From positions 8,233,001 to 8,297,000 of the forward strand of contig NZ_CP012382.1 in assembly GCF_001267885.1 (NCBI RefSeq): a stretch of 64,000 bases of DNA, in the 5' to 3' direction. Source of the DNA: Streptomyces ambofaciens ATCC 23877 (lineage in GTDB: Bacteria; Actinomycetota; Actinomycetes; Streptomycetales; Streptomycetaceae). This document shows, piece by piece, positions 8,907 through 17,901 of the stretch. The notes below the pieces were generated by a model. It did not search any database, had not been told where the DNA came from, and saw only the letters and a list, made by a program, of their open reading frames with translations. Within the stretch, counting starts at the first letter, position 1. Every line of letters begins with the position of its first letter. The position numbers and the translations under genes were made by a program.

Positions 8907-10073
8907 ATGGAGACGGGGGAACCGGGCCGTGGTCGCAGACCGTGGCGCGACCGGCAGGCTGGACATCGTGCCATCGCGGCCCTGATGGCGGGGACGGCGG
9001 TGCTGGCCGTCCTGGGGGCCGTGCTCGTCGTCCTGCCGGGTGTCGTGGTCGACCACGATCTCGCCGGGGCGAGCGTCGCCGCCCAGGACCGGCTCAAAGC
9101 GGTGAACGACGTCCGTACGACTCTGCTGCAGGCCGTGGGCGGCATGGTCCTGCTGTTCGGCGCATACGCCACCTGGAGGCAACTGCGCGTCAGCCAGGAA
9201 GGCCTGCGCGCCACCCAGGAGGGCTACGTCACCGACCGGTTCAGCACGGCCGTCGATCAGCTCGGCAGCGACAAGCTGGAAACACGCATCGGCGGGCTCC
9301 ACGCGCTGTGGCGGATCGCCGAGCATTCCGCCCGCGACCGCGAGGCCGTCATCTCCATCCAGGCCGCGTACCTGCGTACCCACCTGCCCTGGCCGCCCGC
9401 CGGACCGCAGGCACCGGCGGCGGACGTACCCATCAACGACGTCGTGCCGCTGGAGATCCGCGCCGCCGACGCCCAGGTGGCGCTGACCGGCCTCGGCGTG
9501 CTGTTGCTGCAACCCCGGGAACAGTCCTGGATCAACCTCAGCGTCACGGACCTGCGCAGGGCCGACTGCGACGGGCTGTGGCTGCACGAGGTCAACCTCG
9601 ACCGGTCCTGTATGGAGGCGGCGGGCCTGTACCACGCCAACCTGACGCAGGCCTCTCTCGTCTCGGTCAACCTGCGGCACGCCGACCTCAAGACCGCGAT
9701 CCTGCGCCGGGCCCGCTGCGTTCTGGCCGACCTGCGGGGCGCACGACTGGTCGAAACCGACCTGCGCGAAGCGGACTTCACCGAGGCAGACCTGCGCGAG
9801 GCGAATCTGCGCAAGGCTGACGCGGGCGGCGCGGTCTTCCGCCGCGCCGACCTGCGCCTGGCCGACCTGCGCGGCGCCGACCTGAAAACGGCCGACCTCC
9901 TCCAGGCACGTCTGACCGGCGCGGTGGCCAGCGAGAACACACGCTGGCCGGCCGGTTTCGACCAGGCGACCGCCGGCGTCATCCTCACCGAGGACCCTGG
10001 CCCGGAACCACCGCCACTGCTCCAGCCCACAGGGATAACGACACAGCACCCGCCTCTGCGGTCTATGCCGTGA
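8907..10073 (+). CDS. Membrane-anchored pentapeptide-repeat protein
   Basis: 388 residues. Two N-terminal transmembrane helices (about 20-45 and 70-88) precede a conserved linker (VTDRFSTAVDQLGS, GGLHALWRIAEHS) that is common in Streptomyces pentapeptide proteins. A long A(D/N)LRxA repeat region (about 215-340) follows and would fold as a right-handed quadrilateral beta-helix. The function of the class is unclear. ATG 8907 was preferred over GTG 8901 for its spacing from an aggg site. The C-terminal tail is proline-rich. Confidence 0.88.
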   Translation: METGEPGRGRRPWRDRQAGHRAIAALMAGTAVLAVLGAVLVVLPGVVVDHDLAGASVAAQDRLKAVNDVRTTLLQAVGGMVLLFGAYATWRQLRVSQEGLRATQEGYVTDRFSTAVDQLGSDKLETRIGGLHALWRIAEHSARDREAVISIQAAYLRTHLPWPPAGPQAPAADVPINDVVPLEIRAADAQVALTGLGVLLLQPREQSWINLSVTDLRRADCDGLWLHEVNLDRSCMEAAGLYHANLTQASLVSVNLRHADLKTAILRRARCVLADLRGARLVETDLREADFTEADLREANLRKADAGGAVFRRADLRLADLRGADLKTADLLQARLTGAVASENTRWPAGFDQATAGVILTEDPGPEPPPLLQPTGITTQHPPLRSMP

Positions 10074-10423
10074 CCCACGAGCCCGGGCGAAGACCACGGC
10101 GTGCCCGAGAACCTGGCCGCGAAGACTGCGCCCTGCCCTCGCCACAAACCCCCGGGCGGTGCCGAGCTCAAAGACGCCGCTCTTCGGCGAAGACCGGCGT
10201 GCCCCGCCCTGAGCGACGAATGCTGTCGGCTCCCACGTGCAGAGATGGCTCAGGACGGAGACGATGATCCGCTGTGCGTGTTCCTGAACCGCGGCCGTCA
10301 TCGAGCGGGTTCCCGATTTTCCCGGGGCGGAGGTCACTCGTGTCCGCAACCGTTCCCGTGGATGTGCGCCTTCGGAGCAGGGAAGGAAACCGACGGGCTT
10401 TCGGAGAAGGGGAGGGTGCGGTC
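10074..10423. other. Gene-free stretch
   Basis: The frame of the downstream membrane protein is open here but lacks protein-like sequence. A strong ggagaaggggaggg site at its right end marks the real start. Nothing else recognised. Confidence 0.45.
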
Positions 10424-11227
10424 TTGAGCCAGATGGACATGCTCCTGGTCGCGCTGGCGTCGGCCTGCGCGGCGTTTCCCGTGCTCGGAGTGCTGTGGTG
10501 GATCCGGGACCGGGCCGACCGGGCGGCGGCAGCGGGGCTGGGCACGGTGGACATCGACCCGTACCACGCGGTGGCCACGGCCCGTAGACCGTCCCGCGTG
10601 GACAGGGCCGCAGCCGCCGAACTGCTACGCGCCGGCCTGATCAGGATCCGCGACGACGGGATGATGGAGGTCACCGACAGGGCACAGGAGTCTGCCGCGG
10701 CACCCGGGCATCCGATGCCGGCCGCCCTGCTGGCCACACTGCGACGGCAGGGCGAACCGTTTCCGCTGAGCCGTCTGTACTGGGAATCCGGTTACACGCG
10801 GCAGCGTGACGCCTTCCTGCGGGCCGAGGATCTCAAGGTGCCGCGCTGGTCGCTGCGCACAAGGGACTCCATCGCAGGCGCTGCCTTCGCCACGCTGATT
10901 CTGTTCACCCTCTGGATCTCCGTCCAGGTGGTCTTCCTGCGGCAGGAGTACTGGACCAGCGGCGTCGGGCCGATCGTGGTCGGCGCGTGGTGCTGTCTGG
11001 TGCTGTGGGCCTTGATGGCGGTGCCACTGGTCTGGCTTGCGGAACGCTGCTGGCCGAGGCGTCGTGACCGGTTCGCGGCGTACTGCCGCCGTCTTCCGGC
11101 GCACCCGGCCGAGCGGGCCCTCAGCACGGAGGAGCGTGACCTGCTGGACCGCAGCTGGACCTGGCGCAGCGCGTACGAGCGGGCCAAGGACGAGGAGTCG
11201 TGGGTGGACCACGGAGGCGGGTTCTGA
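10424..11227 (+). CDS. Uncharacterised membrane protein
   Basis: About 267 residues. A transmembrane helix at the start (MLLVALASACAAFPVLGVLW) leads to a soluble region with a YHAVATARRPSRVDRAAAAE stretch. Two more helices follow (near 155-180 and 190-215), then a charged C-terminal tail. The layout resembles actinobacterial TIGR04222-type membrane proteins but the glycine-rich hallmark is not obvious, so no function is assigned. TTG 10424 is chosen for the ggaggg nine bases upstream; ATG 10433 is the alternative. Its stop overlaps the next ATG (ATGA), indicating coupling. Confidence 0.75.
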   Translation: MSQMDMLLVALASACAAFPVLGVLWWIRDRADRAAAAGLGTVDIDPYHAVATARRPSRVDRAAAAELLRAGLIRIRDDGMMEVTDRAQESAAAPGHPMPAALLATLRRQGEPFPLSRLYWESGYTRQRDAFLRAEDLKVPRWSLRTRDSIAGAAFATLILFTLWISVQVVFLRQEYWTSGVGPIVVGAWCCLVLWALMAVPLVWLAERCWPRRRDRFAAYCRRLPAHPAERALSTEERDLLDRSWTWRSAYERAKDEESWVDHGGGF

Positions 11228-12051
11228 TGACGGAGATGAGCGAGAGCCAAAGCGACCGGGACACTGGTGAGGAGCAGCGCAGGCCGCGGCGCACTGTCCG
11301 CACCTGGCGGGTCAGACGCCGTTTCCGGCACAGGGAGCGGCGTGAGGCCCGTCCCTGGCCGGACGTGCACGAGGACATCGCTTACCTCACCCGGGAGTTG
11401 GGCCGCTGGCACCCCCACACCCTCACCGCCCACTCGAGGGTCTTCTCCTGGCTCCTCCACGAAGGACGGCACCCCGAGATCCTGCGGCTGGCCGAGGCGG
11501 AAGCAGCCGAACGGACCGCGGAGTTCGGGGCCGACGACCCCGGCACTCTGGGGTGCCGATCGGCACTCGCCTGGCGCCGCCGCAGGGTCGGTGACCTGGA
11601 CGGCGCCGTCGCCGAGGCACGGGCGGTAGCGGACGACTCCGCCAGGGTGCTGGGCCCCGACCACGCCGACACCCACCGCCGGCGGGCGTACCTGGCCCGG
11701 TTCCTTGCCGAGAACGGCGAAGCGGCCGAGGGGGTACGCCTGCTGCGAGTCCTGTATGCCGAGTCCCAGGCCTTCGGCTGGCAGCGCAAGGACGAGACGC
11801 GGTCCATACGCACGGCCCTGGTCACGGCGCTGGAGCTGAACGGCGACCTCCAGGAGGCCCTGGACCTCCTGGAAGAGGAGCTCGAAGCCGAGCGGGGGAC
11901 GATCTACGGCATCGACGAGAACCTCGGCGACTACGAGATGAAGCGTCTGCAGGAGTGGCGCACCCGGCTGGTCGCCGAGGTGGCCCTGCAGGACTGGAAC
12001 CGGCGCAGGAAGCACGAGCAGAGCAAGGACACCCCCGGGCGACAGCCGTAG
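11227..12051 (+). CDS. Tetratricopeptide-repeat protein
   Basis: 274 residues with an Arg-rich basic N-terminus (about 15-45) and then TPR-like helical pairs. The pattern HPxTLxxHSRxxxWLL and ADDPGTLGCRSALAW is seen in Streptomyces NB-ARC/TPR regulators. No P-loop ATPase domain is attached, so it is a stand-alone scaffold. Start ATG overlaps the stop of the membrane protein by one base, suggesting translational coupling and a shared role. Confidence 0.8.
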   Translation: MTEMSESQSDRDTGEEQRRPRRTVRTWRVRRRFRHRERREARPWPDVHEDIAYLTRELGRWHPHTLTAHSRVFSWLLHEGRHPEILRLAEAEAAERTAEFGADDPGTLGCRSALAWRRRRVGDLDGAVAEARAVADDSARVLGPDHADTHRRRAYLARFLAENGEAAEGVRLLRVLYAESQAFGWQRKDETRSIRTALVTALELNGDLQEALDLLEEELEAERGTIYGIDENLGDYEMKRLQEWRTRLVAEVALQDWNRRRKHEQSKDTPGRQP

Positions 12052-12383
12052 ACCGGGGAACCGCAGGGAAAGTCCGCGTGGAAGCCGACTTGTCGATACG
12101 GACGTTCGCGGCGGAGATCACGAAGAAGCCCACGTCAAGATCGACAAGAACAGAGACACGTCCTCTGCTGTCGCCTCCCTCCGGCCTGGCCCTGCCCCCG
12201 CCGCCGACCGAAGACCCTGTTCGTGTGAAGAGCGCGGCCGCGCCCTTCACGCAGTGGCCGTCGACCATCGCCCCGGCAACAGCCCGCGCACGGCTCACCA
12301 CCCGCCCGGCGGCGCCCAAAAGGGCTGGGGGTGACCGCGAGAGTCGAGGCCCGTGTGCCGCGGCCGGCGCCTTGAGTCTCTCG
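12052..12383. other. Gene-free stretch between convergent genes
   Basis: No ORF with recognisable domain. It separates the TPR gene from the convergent HTH gene. Confidence 0.4.
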
Positions 12384-12746
12384 CTATCGCGTGCCGCCGG
12401 TACCGGTCAGGTGGGATGCGTGGCGGCCGGGCTCGCGCGTGCGGTCGCTTTCGTCCTGCACGAGCAGGGAGAGCAGTGCGGCCACCGGCAGGCCCGCTTC
12501 CGCGGGGTGGCGCAGGACCTTGTCGGGCTGGATGCGGTAGGTGTTGGTGCGGCCGTCGCGGGTGTGGGAGAGGTAACCGTCCTGCTCGAGGTCGGAGATG
12601 ATCCGCTGGACGGCGCGTTCGGTGAGCCGGCAGTGGGCGGCGATGTCGCGGATCCGGATGTTCGGATTGTCGGCGATGGCCGCCAGCACACGCGCGTGAT
12701 TGGTGACGAACGTCCATCCGCTGTGAGAGCCAGGCACTTCAACCAT
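12384..12746 (-). CDS. Small MarR/ArsR-like winged-helix regulator
   Basis: About 120 residues. The N-terminal GWTFVTNHARVLAAIADNPN leads into a winged helix: RIRDIAAHCRLTERAVQRII recognition region, then a GYLSHTRDGRTNTYRI wing. A conserved tail (HPAEAGLPVAALL) follows. This one-domain family is common in Streptomyces. Start could be ATG 12746 or ATG 12755. It is divergent from the STAS gene, and the inverted repeat between them is a plausible operator. Confidence 0.82.
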   Translation of the reverse strand: MVEVPGSHSGWTFVTNHARVLAAIADNPNIRIRDIAAHCRLTERAVQRIISDLEQDGYLSHTRDGRTNTYRIQPDKVLRHPAEAGLPVAALLSLLVQDESDRTREPGRHASHLTGTGGTR

Positions 12747-12769
12747 GCACAGCATTCTAAGGACAGTCT

Positions 12770-12807
12770 TTGCGCGACACCCGATACATGACATACTTTT
12801 CGCGCAA
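12770..12807. promoter_or_regulatory. Inverted repeat in divergent promoter, candidate operator
   Basis: ttgcgcga (12770-12777) is mirrored by tcgcgcaa (12800-12807), with a 22-base AT-richer spacer containing tacatgacata. It sits between the divergent HTH and STAS genes, where an autoregulatory HTH dimer would bind (inference). Confidence 0.45.
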
Positions 12808-12851
12808 CAGACGACATGATCCGTTCGGGACAGCCAGAGGAGGGGCCCGAG

Positions 12852-13235
12852 GTGCCTGTGAACGAAGCGGTAGCAAGGCGGCCGAGGAGCGCCGACGGGA
12901 GCCGGCTGCAGGGGACGGACGAGGCCACGGTGGTGCAGTACGAACGCTGCGGCGCCTGGGTGGTCGGCGCGCGAGGCCCCTATGACATGTCTACGGTCAC
13001 GCCGCTGGCGGACGCGCTGGACACCGCGGCCAAGGAACACCCGAAGGTGGTCCTGGACGCCTCCGGCATCACCTTCGCGGACTCCGCGCTGCTGAACCTG
13101 CTGATCCTCACCCACCAGGCAGCCGACTTCCGCGTGGCCGCCCCCGCGCAGCAACTGAAAAGGCTGCTGCAGCTCACCGCGGCCGACACCGTCCTGAAGA
13201 TAAGGGAGACGGTGGACGAGGCAGCTGCCTGCTAG
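12852..13235 (+). CDS. STAS-domain anti-sigma factor antagonist
   Basis: About 127 residues with a single STAS domain from about 30 on. The phosphorylation-site region reads FADSALLNLLIL, where Ser occupies the usual SpoIIAA/RsbV position. Such proteins release sigma factors by binding HATPase anti-sigma kinases. GTG 12852 is chosen because agaggagggg lies about eight bases upstream; ATG 12816 would read through that site. The HATPase at 14699 and the PP2C at the left edge are possible partners. Confidence 0.88.
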   Translation: MPVNEAVARRPRSADGSRLQGTDEATVVQYERCGAWVVGARGPYDMSTVTPLADALDTAAKEHPKVVLDASGITFADSALLNLLILTHQAADFRVAAPAQQLKRLLQLTAADTVLKIRETVDEAAAC

Positions 13236-13383
13236 AACGCCCCGCACCCACCACAGCGCGGCTCTCTCGCCCGGCTGACACCAGCCGGGCACAAAAACGC
13301 CCTCACACACAGACAAGGAACCGCCCCCGGCGCCCTCGCCGAGGCGAAGCACCCGACATTTTGCTCGAGGGAGAGATGTCACC

Positions 13384-13626
13384 ATGATCCTTCCAGCGGA
13401 GAAGGAGCTGCGGGCCGCTCTGGCCCGGTTCGCCCAGACGCGCATCGACCACGAGGTGTGTCCCACCGGCTTCACCAGCAGGGCACTCGAAGACGCCACC
13501 TACACGCTGTGCGTGATGACCGGATCCCGCACCGCCGAACAGGCCCTGCTCACGGCGGACACCCTGCTGGAGCAGTACACCCACCGCACCGGCGACTCGC
13601 GTGAGGACGAAGCTCTCGCCGCCTGA
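13384..13626 (+). CDS. DUF5133-family small protein
   Basis: 80 residues, small helical protein. The LEDATYTLCVMTGSR motif is the hallmark of the Streptomyces DUF5133 family, which is often found beside GAF/ANTAR and sigma-regulatory genes. Function unknown. ATG follows gagggagag. Confidence 0.82.
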   Translation: MILPAEKELRAALARFAQTRIDHEVCPTGFTSRALEDATYTLCVMTGSRTAEQALLTADTLLEQYTHRTGDSREDEALAA

Positions 13627-13915
13627 ACGCAGAGCGGCGCGAGCCCCCCGCAGCCGGCTCCCACCAGAGGTGACCCGCTGCTGAGACGTGCCGGTCGCCT
13701 CACGCGCGGAGGCCCTGCCGGCTGCCCCACCGCCTCCCGTGCCACTGCCTCCCCGTCCTACTGCCTCTCCGTCTCGCTGCCTGGCGAGTGACGGTGTGGA
13801 GGGCGCGCACCGCCCTATCGCCCCGGCTCAGGCTGCGCATTCGACGGTGGACGTGCCCTGGAACGTTAGGGTGAGCGGAGGGCTCAACGGGCACGCCGAG
13901 GCGGGTGGTGGCGCA

Positions 13916-14605
13916 ATGCAGTGGCAGAGGTTCGCTGAGCAGATGGCTGTCCTGGCGCGGGATCTGCTGGAGAAGAAGTCGGTCCAGGAGACGCTGGACG
14001 CGATCTCGGTGGCAGCGGTGGATCTGGTCGAGGGCTGCGACGCGGCCGGGATCCTGGCGGTGCGCAAGGGCAGGGCGATCACGCTGTCCTCGTGCGGAGA
14101 GATGGTCGAAGCCTCCGACCGTATCCAGGGCGAGCTCGGTGAAGGACCGTGCTACGACCTCGCCCGCCGCGAAAGCGGTGAGCGCACCTACCGCATCACC
14201 GACATGACCCAGCCCCAGCCTGGCTGCCCCGCCTACGCGGACGCGGCCCGCGAGCTCGGCATCGGCAGCATGACCGGCATCCTCCTCTACACCGACAAGG
14301 AAGACTTCGGCGCCCTCAACCTCTACGCCCGCCGTCCCGGCACCTTCACCCAAGACATCGAGACCGCCGGCTGGATGCTCGCCTCCCACGCCGCCGTCGC
14401 CCTGGCCAGCGCCCGCACCATCGACCAGCTCGAACACGCCATGGAAACCCGCCACGCCATCGGCGAAGCCATGGGCATCCTCATGGAACGCCACCGCATG
14501 AGCGAAGACGACGCCTTCAACGTGCTGCGCCGCCTCTCCCAGCACCACAACATCAAACTCCGCGAGGTGGCGCACAAGCTCCGCTCCGAGCACGACCGCC
14601 CCTGA
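13916..14605 (+). CDS. GAF and ANTAR domain RNA-binding antiterminator
   Basis: 229 residues: GAF sensor (about 10-150) then a C-terminal ANTAR three-helix RNA-binding domain (about 165-225, including AIGEAMGILMERHRMSEDDA). ANTAR proteins bind dual hairpins in nascent RNA to prevent termination. The frame is open upstream but ATG 13916 starts the conserved MQWQRFAEQMAVLARDLL. The stop codon lies inside the stem of the terminator at 14591-14636. The 289 bases upstream contain no gene. Confidence 0.9.
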   Translation: MQWQRFAEQMAVLARDLLEKKSVQETLDAISVAAVDLVEGCDAAGILAVRKGRAITLSSCGEMVEASDRIQGELGEGPCYDLARRESGERTYRITDMTQPQPGCPAYADAARELGIGSMTGILLYTDKEDFGALNLYARRPGTFTQDIETAGWMLASHAAVALASARTIDQLEHAMETRHAIGEAMGILMERHRMSEDDAFNVLRRLSQHHNIKLREVAHKLRSEHDRP

Positions 14606-14636
14606 CCAGCATCGACGCTGGTCAGGGGCGGTCGTG
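14591..14636. terminator. Long perfect bidirectional terminator overlapping a stop codon
   Basis: A 20-base perfect inverted repeat (14591-14610 with 14617-14636, six-base loop) between convergent genes. The TGA of the GAF-ANTAR gene (14603-14605) is inside the left arm. It should terminate both the ANTAR gene and the HATPase gene. Confidence 0.85.
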
Positions 14637-14698
14637 CCCTGCGGATGCCCTGTCCGCGACGTACGCCCGGTGTGGGCGAAGCCGCGGCCGTACGGCTT

Positions 14699-15211
14699 CT
14701 ACCCCAGAGTGCCGTCGGGCGCTCCGTGGATGTAGTACTGACCGGGAGTGTCGGGGGAACGGGCCTGGTGGAGGGGAACGTCGGCGGTGATCTGTTTTCC
14801 TTCACCGGCGTGCTCGACGATCAAGCGGCTGCTGAGGGCTGTGACGATCTCCAGGCCGTGTCCGCCGACGCGATGGGGGTCGGCCGGTCGGGGCTGGGGC
14901 ATGGCGGGGGAGGCGTCCGACACGGAGATCCTCACGATCCGGCCGTCTTCGGCCGCCTGGACCTCCAGGCGGCCGGGGCCGGGCGCGTGCCGTGCGGCGT
15001 TGGCGATCAGCTCGCTGACCACGAGGCGGACGTCGTCGGCGGCGCGGGAGGACACGGTGATCCGGTGGGTGCGGTGCAGGGCGGACAGCAGTGCGTCGGC
15101 TTCGGCCCGTGCCCGGGCGGCCGGAGGCGGGGGACCGCTCCAGGCCAGGTGCCGACGCAGAGTGTGGTCCGGTCCCTGCCCGTCCGCCTGCTTCATAAGC
15201 GGTTGAGACAT
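14699..15211 (-). CDS. HATPase_c anti-sigma-type kinase (RsbW-like)
   Basis: 170 residues with the Bergerat ATP-binding fold: N box VVSELIANAARHAPG, G1-like SDASP and G2 GGHGLEIV. Such stand-alone HATPases phosphorylate STAS proteins and sequester sigma factors. A hydrophilic N-terminal leader of about 25 residues and a short Pro/Gly tail flank the domain. ATG 15211 is used; ATG 15196 is an alternative. Convergent with the GAF-ANTAR gene. Confidence 0.88.
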   Translation of the reverse strand: MSQPLMKQADGQGPDHTLRRHLAWSGPPPPAARARAEADALLSALHRTHRITVSSRAADDVRLVVSELIANAARHAPGPGRLEVQAAEDGRIVRISVSDASPAMPQPRPADPHRVGGHGLEIVTALSSRLIVEHAGEGKQITADVPLHQARSPDTPGQYYIHGAPDGTLG

Positions 15212-15837
15212 GGAGATCGTCACTCTCAGTCGTAAGAGTCTGTGCTTTTTCAGGTCCCGTCTCTCGCGGGCTGAGCACCGTCTACCCACTCCGCCCGGCG
15301 TTATGGAAGCCGTCGCCCGGGCACGGGGGTGGCAGGCGGTGACCGGCAGTCCCCCCGGGGGGCCGGTGGCCGCCAGGTGCCTGTGGTCCTGAACGTGTGC
15401 CGCGGGCGCCGGCCTGCTCCCGTTGCCGGCCCTCGGCCGGTAACGGGGGACGGTCACACCCGGCCCCGGCGACGGGCACACCTCCGTGCCGGGCATCGCG
15501 CACGAGCAGCGCCCAGCGCCATGCCCGGTTCGCGCCGAGCATCCAGACCACCGACCCGCCTGCCGTGGTGGAGTGCCGCGTCCGGCGACCCCGAACTCCT
15601 GGCGTTCGATCATGCACGCCCCGACACGAACACACCGACCGGCAGCGAAAGTGCCAACCATTCCCGACACCTCAGGCCGAAGCTGACGCTGCCAGCCGGT
15701 CCCGCGCCCGGTCAGGCCAGCACAGACCGCGCTCTCAAAGACGTCCACCCCGGCGGACGCCAGGTGTGCCGTGCCGCAGGCGCACCCTGCCCGGCGACCG
15801 CCTCCTACGGCAGCCGCTGCCTGCCGCCGCTCCCCGG
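15212..15837. other. Gene-free stretch, 626 bases
   Basis: No recognisable coding sequence. A minus-strand segment near 15500-15580 reads LGANRAWRWALLVRD, which looks protein-like but has no start site or continuation. Confidence 0.4.
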
Positions 15838-16185
15838 CTACAGACGCAGCATGCGCTCCGTGATCTCCCGGTACTGCCGCAGCGCGTGCCGGAACTCCTC
15901 CGCCTGCTCCTCGGAGTCCTGGTCCTGCCACTCCGCCCGCAGGACACGTCGACGTTCAGCGAGCGCCTTCGCGAGTTCCGCGGTGGCCTCGTCGAAGGCG
16001 CTCTCGGCCGCTTCCAGCGCCTCCCGCGGGGTGTCGGCGAAGTCGAGGAGGGCCTGCCGCAGGCGCTGGGAAACCTTTTCCCGCTCGTCGGCGGGCAGCA
16101 GCGGCTCCGGCCCCCGGGCCGGGCGTGCGGTCGATCCGACACCCTTGCCCGGAGGCTGCTGGGCACGTGCCTGGTCATACATCAT
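15838..16185 (-). CDS. Conserved hypothetical coiled-coil protein
   Basis: 115 residues. A Gly/Pro-rich N-terminus (1-30) leads to an almost uninterrupted charged alpha-helical coiled-coil (about 33-115) rich in Glu, Arg and Ala, including FADTPREALEAAESAFDEAT. Similar small proteins occur beside stress regulators in Streptomyces; function unknown. Two tandem ATG codons (16185, 16182) start it. Confidence 0.72.
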   Translation of the reverse strand: MMYDQARAQQPPGKGVGSTARPARGPEPLLPADEREKVSQRLRQALLDFADTPREALEAAESAFDEATAELAKALAERRRVLRAEWQDQDSEEQAEEFRHALRQYREITERMLRL

Positions 16186-16446
16186 TCGTGGGCCACATCC
16201 CTGTCGCGTCGCGTCGGCCGGGTGCCACCTGGACCCTCACCCGGAACAAGCCGACCCGCAGGGCCCGACCCGAAACGAGCGGGCCCTTGACACCCCTGGC
16301 CCGTCTGGCCGGCCTCCACCGTCCCGCCAGTCAACGCCCGGCAACCTTCCCTGTCAACGAACCCCGGGACGGAGAGTTGCGCTCCCGCCGAGGCCGACCG
16401 GCTACCGCCTCCTGCCGGCGCGGCCGCGGAGCGCGAGGTAGCGCGA

Positions 16447-16913
16447 TCAACCCTCGTGGCGCGCCGACGCACGAGACGGCAGACGAGGTCGACGAGCGGC
16501 CATCTCGCCCCTGTCCGGCAGTACCTGCCCGATCTGGCGGAACACCTGCTCCCGCTCCGCGAACGGCAGGACGAGACGGTCGATGGACGACCGGCATAGT
16601 GGCGGGCGCCCCATCGTCACGCGCCTTACGATCACGGACTGCGCAACGCTGGTGAACCATTCCGCCCCCTGCAGCTCCGTGCCCGACCACTGCATCCCGT
16701 CCCGTGAGGGGGCCTCTCGGCACTCTGGAGGAACGGTGCGCGCACCGCGCGGACAGCCCCCAGCCGGGCCGACTGGCCGAAACGGTCCGTCGCGAGGCGA
16801 ACACGCCACCCGGCTCGAGCAGCGCGGCCACGCGCGACCACCAGTCCTGGGTTCATCCAGTGCAGCACCGCTGCCACGTAGAACCAGCCCTGCACGGCGG
16901 CACAGATCGGCAC
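16447..16913 (-). pseudogene. Class I SAM-dependent methyltransferase, frameshifted C-terminal remnant
   Basis: Consecutive conserved blocks of one Streptomyces methyltransferase family are found in different minus-strand frames: FYVAAVLHWMNP, then AALLEPGGVFAS, VRAPFLQS, MQWSGTELQGAEWFTSVAQS and EREQVFRQIGQVLPD. At least three frameshifts are needed and the SAM-binding N-terminal half is missing. The rest of 16186-16928 contains no intact gene. Confidence 0.7.
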
Positions 16914-16928
16914 ACCGCCCCAACCGGC

Positions 16929-17228
16929 CTACGGGACATACAGGTCCCACACCTGGTGGCCCGGGCCGCCGCTTCGCCACACGCACACGAAGTCCGTCCA
17001 CCTGCCCTCGGCGATACCCTCGTCCCCGGTGCCCTGACAGATCCACGGGCTGGTGAAGGTCTGCACGTAACCCCATCCGGGAGGGCCGCCGTCCAGGGCT
17101 TCGGCCCGGGCGTCATGCGCCGATGCCGAGGCGACAGTGGCGTGCGCCGGCACCGAGACAGCAACGGTCCCCGCCACGGCGGTTCCGACCAGCACGGCGC
17201 TGGTCACCAGTAGTTTCTTCGCCCTCAC
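16929..17228 (-). CDS. Small secreted protein with Sec signal peptide
   Basis: 99 residues from GTG 17228. A clear signal peptide (AKKLLVTSAVLVGTAVAG, cleavage near AHA at about residue 30) precedes a mature part of about 70 residues. The mature part holds two cysteines (WICQGTG, FVCVWRSG) that could form a disulfide. No known domain is recognised; function unknown. Upstream it has an AT-rich leader. Confidence 0.75.
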   Translation of the reverse strand: MRAKKLLVTSAVLVGTAVAGTVAVSVPAHATVASASAHDARAEALDGGPPGWGYVQTFTSPWICQGTGDEGIAEGRWTDFVCVWRSGGPGHQVWDLYVP

Positions 17229-17426
17229 AGCAGTCTCCGATGTCGTTGGTTGACCAGCCCGTATCAGGTTGGCCTTCGCACTTTGGAGACTAGAAGGGAG
17301 ACCTAAGCCGCTCTCCTGCATTCGAGGAGAATCGAAGCGAGTGCTGTTCCCGAGCCTGGTGCAGGCCGGACAACCGCAGGATGACACCGACGCAATGGCC
17401 GCCCCCGTGCGGCCACTGCTTCGGGC

Positions 17427-17645
17427 CTACGCGGCGGTTCCGTGTCCGGCCTCTCGTGGATCCCCCATCGGCCGCGTCATCCCCTCCTCTGCGGCTGCAC
17501 GCCGGCCCCGTTCGGTCTCGTCCAGTTCCCAGTGGTGCTGGCACTCTTCGCACCGGACGCCGTCGACCAGCTCCTCGGTTTCCCCGTTCGGGCAGTCGCT
17601 CCCGTCCCCACGACCTGCGCACGCCTGCTCTGTTGTATCCGCCAT
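17427..17645 (-). CDS. Small zinc-ribbon-like hypothetical protein
   Basis: 72 residues. Four cysteines (ACAGRGDGSDC and RCEEC) could bind a metal, and HHWELDE follows. The acidic N-terminal half and helical C-terminal half look like a small regulatory or adaptor protein. ATG 17645 chosen. It lies between the secreted protein and the urease operon on the same strand. Confidence 0.55.
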   Translation of the reverse strand: MADTTEQACAGRGDGSDCPNGETEELVDGVRCEECQHHWELDETERGRRAAAEEGMTRPMGDPREAGHGTAA

Positions 17646-17901
17646 GCAGTCGACCGTGACCCGCATCGGGCCTTGGCCGGGAGAGAGCCTGCGGGGGCGC
17701 ACGGGCGCGCTGCTCGGCAGATCACCTCAAGCTGCACCACCGCCTCACCCGAGACCGTCAGATGGAGGACTGGATGTCTGCCAACCGACGGGAGAAGGTC
17801 CCGCGTTCCGACGCAGCTGCGGGGCGAGAGAGGCTCGGCATCGCGGCCGCGGGCGGGGGCGTGGTGACACTTCGCCTCATTTTCGATCGATTTGCGCACT
17901 T

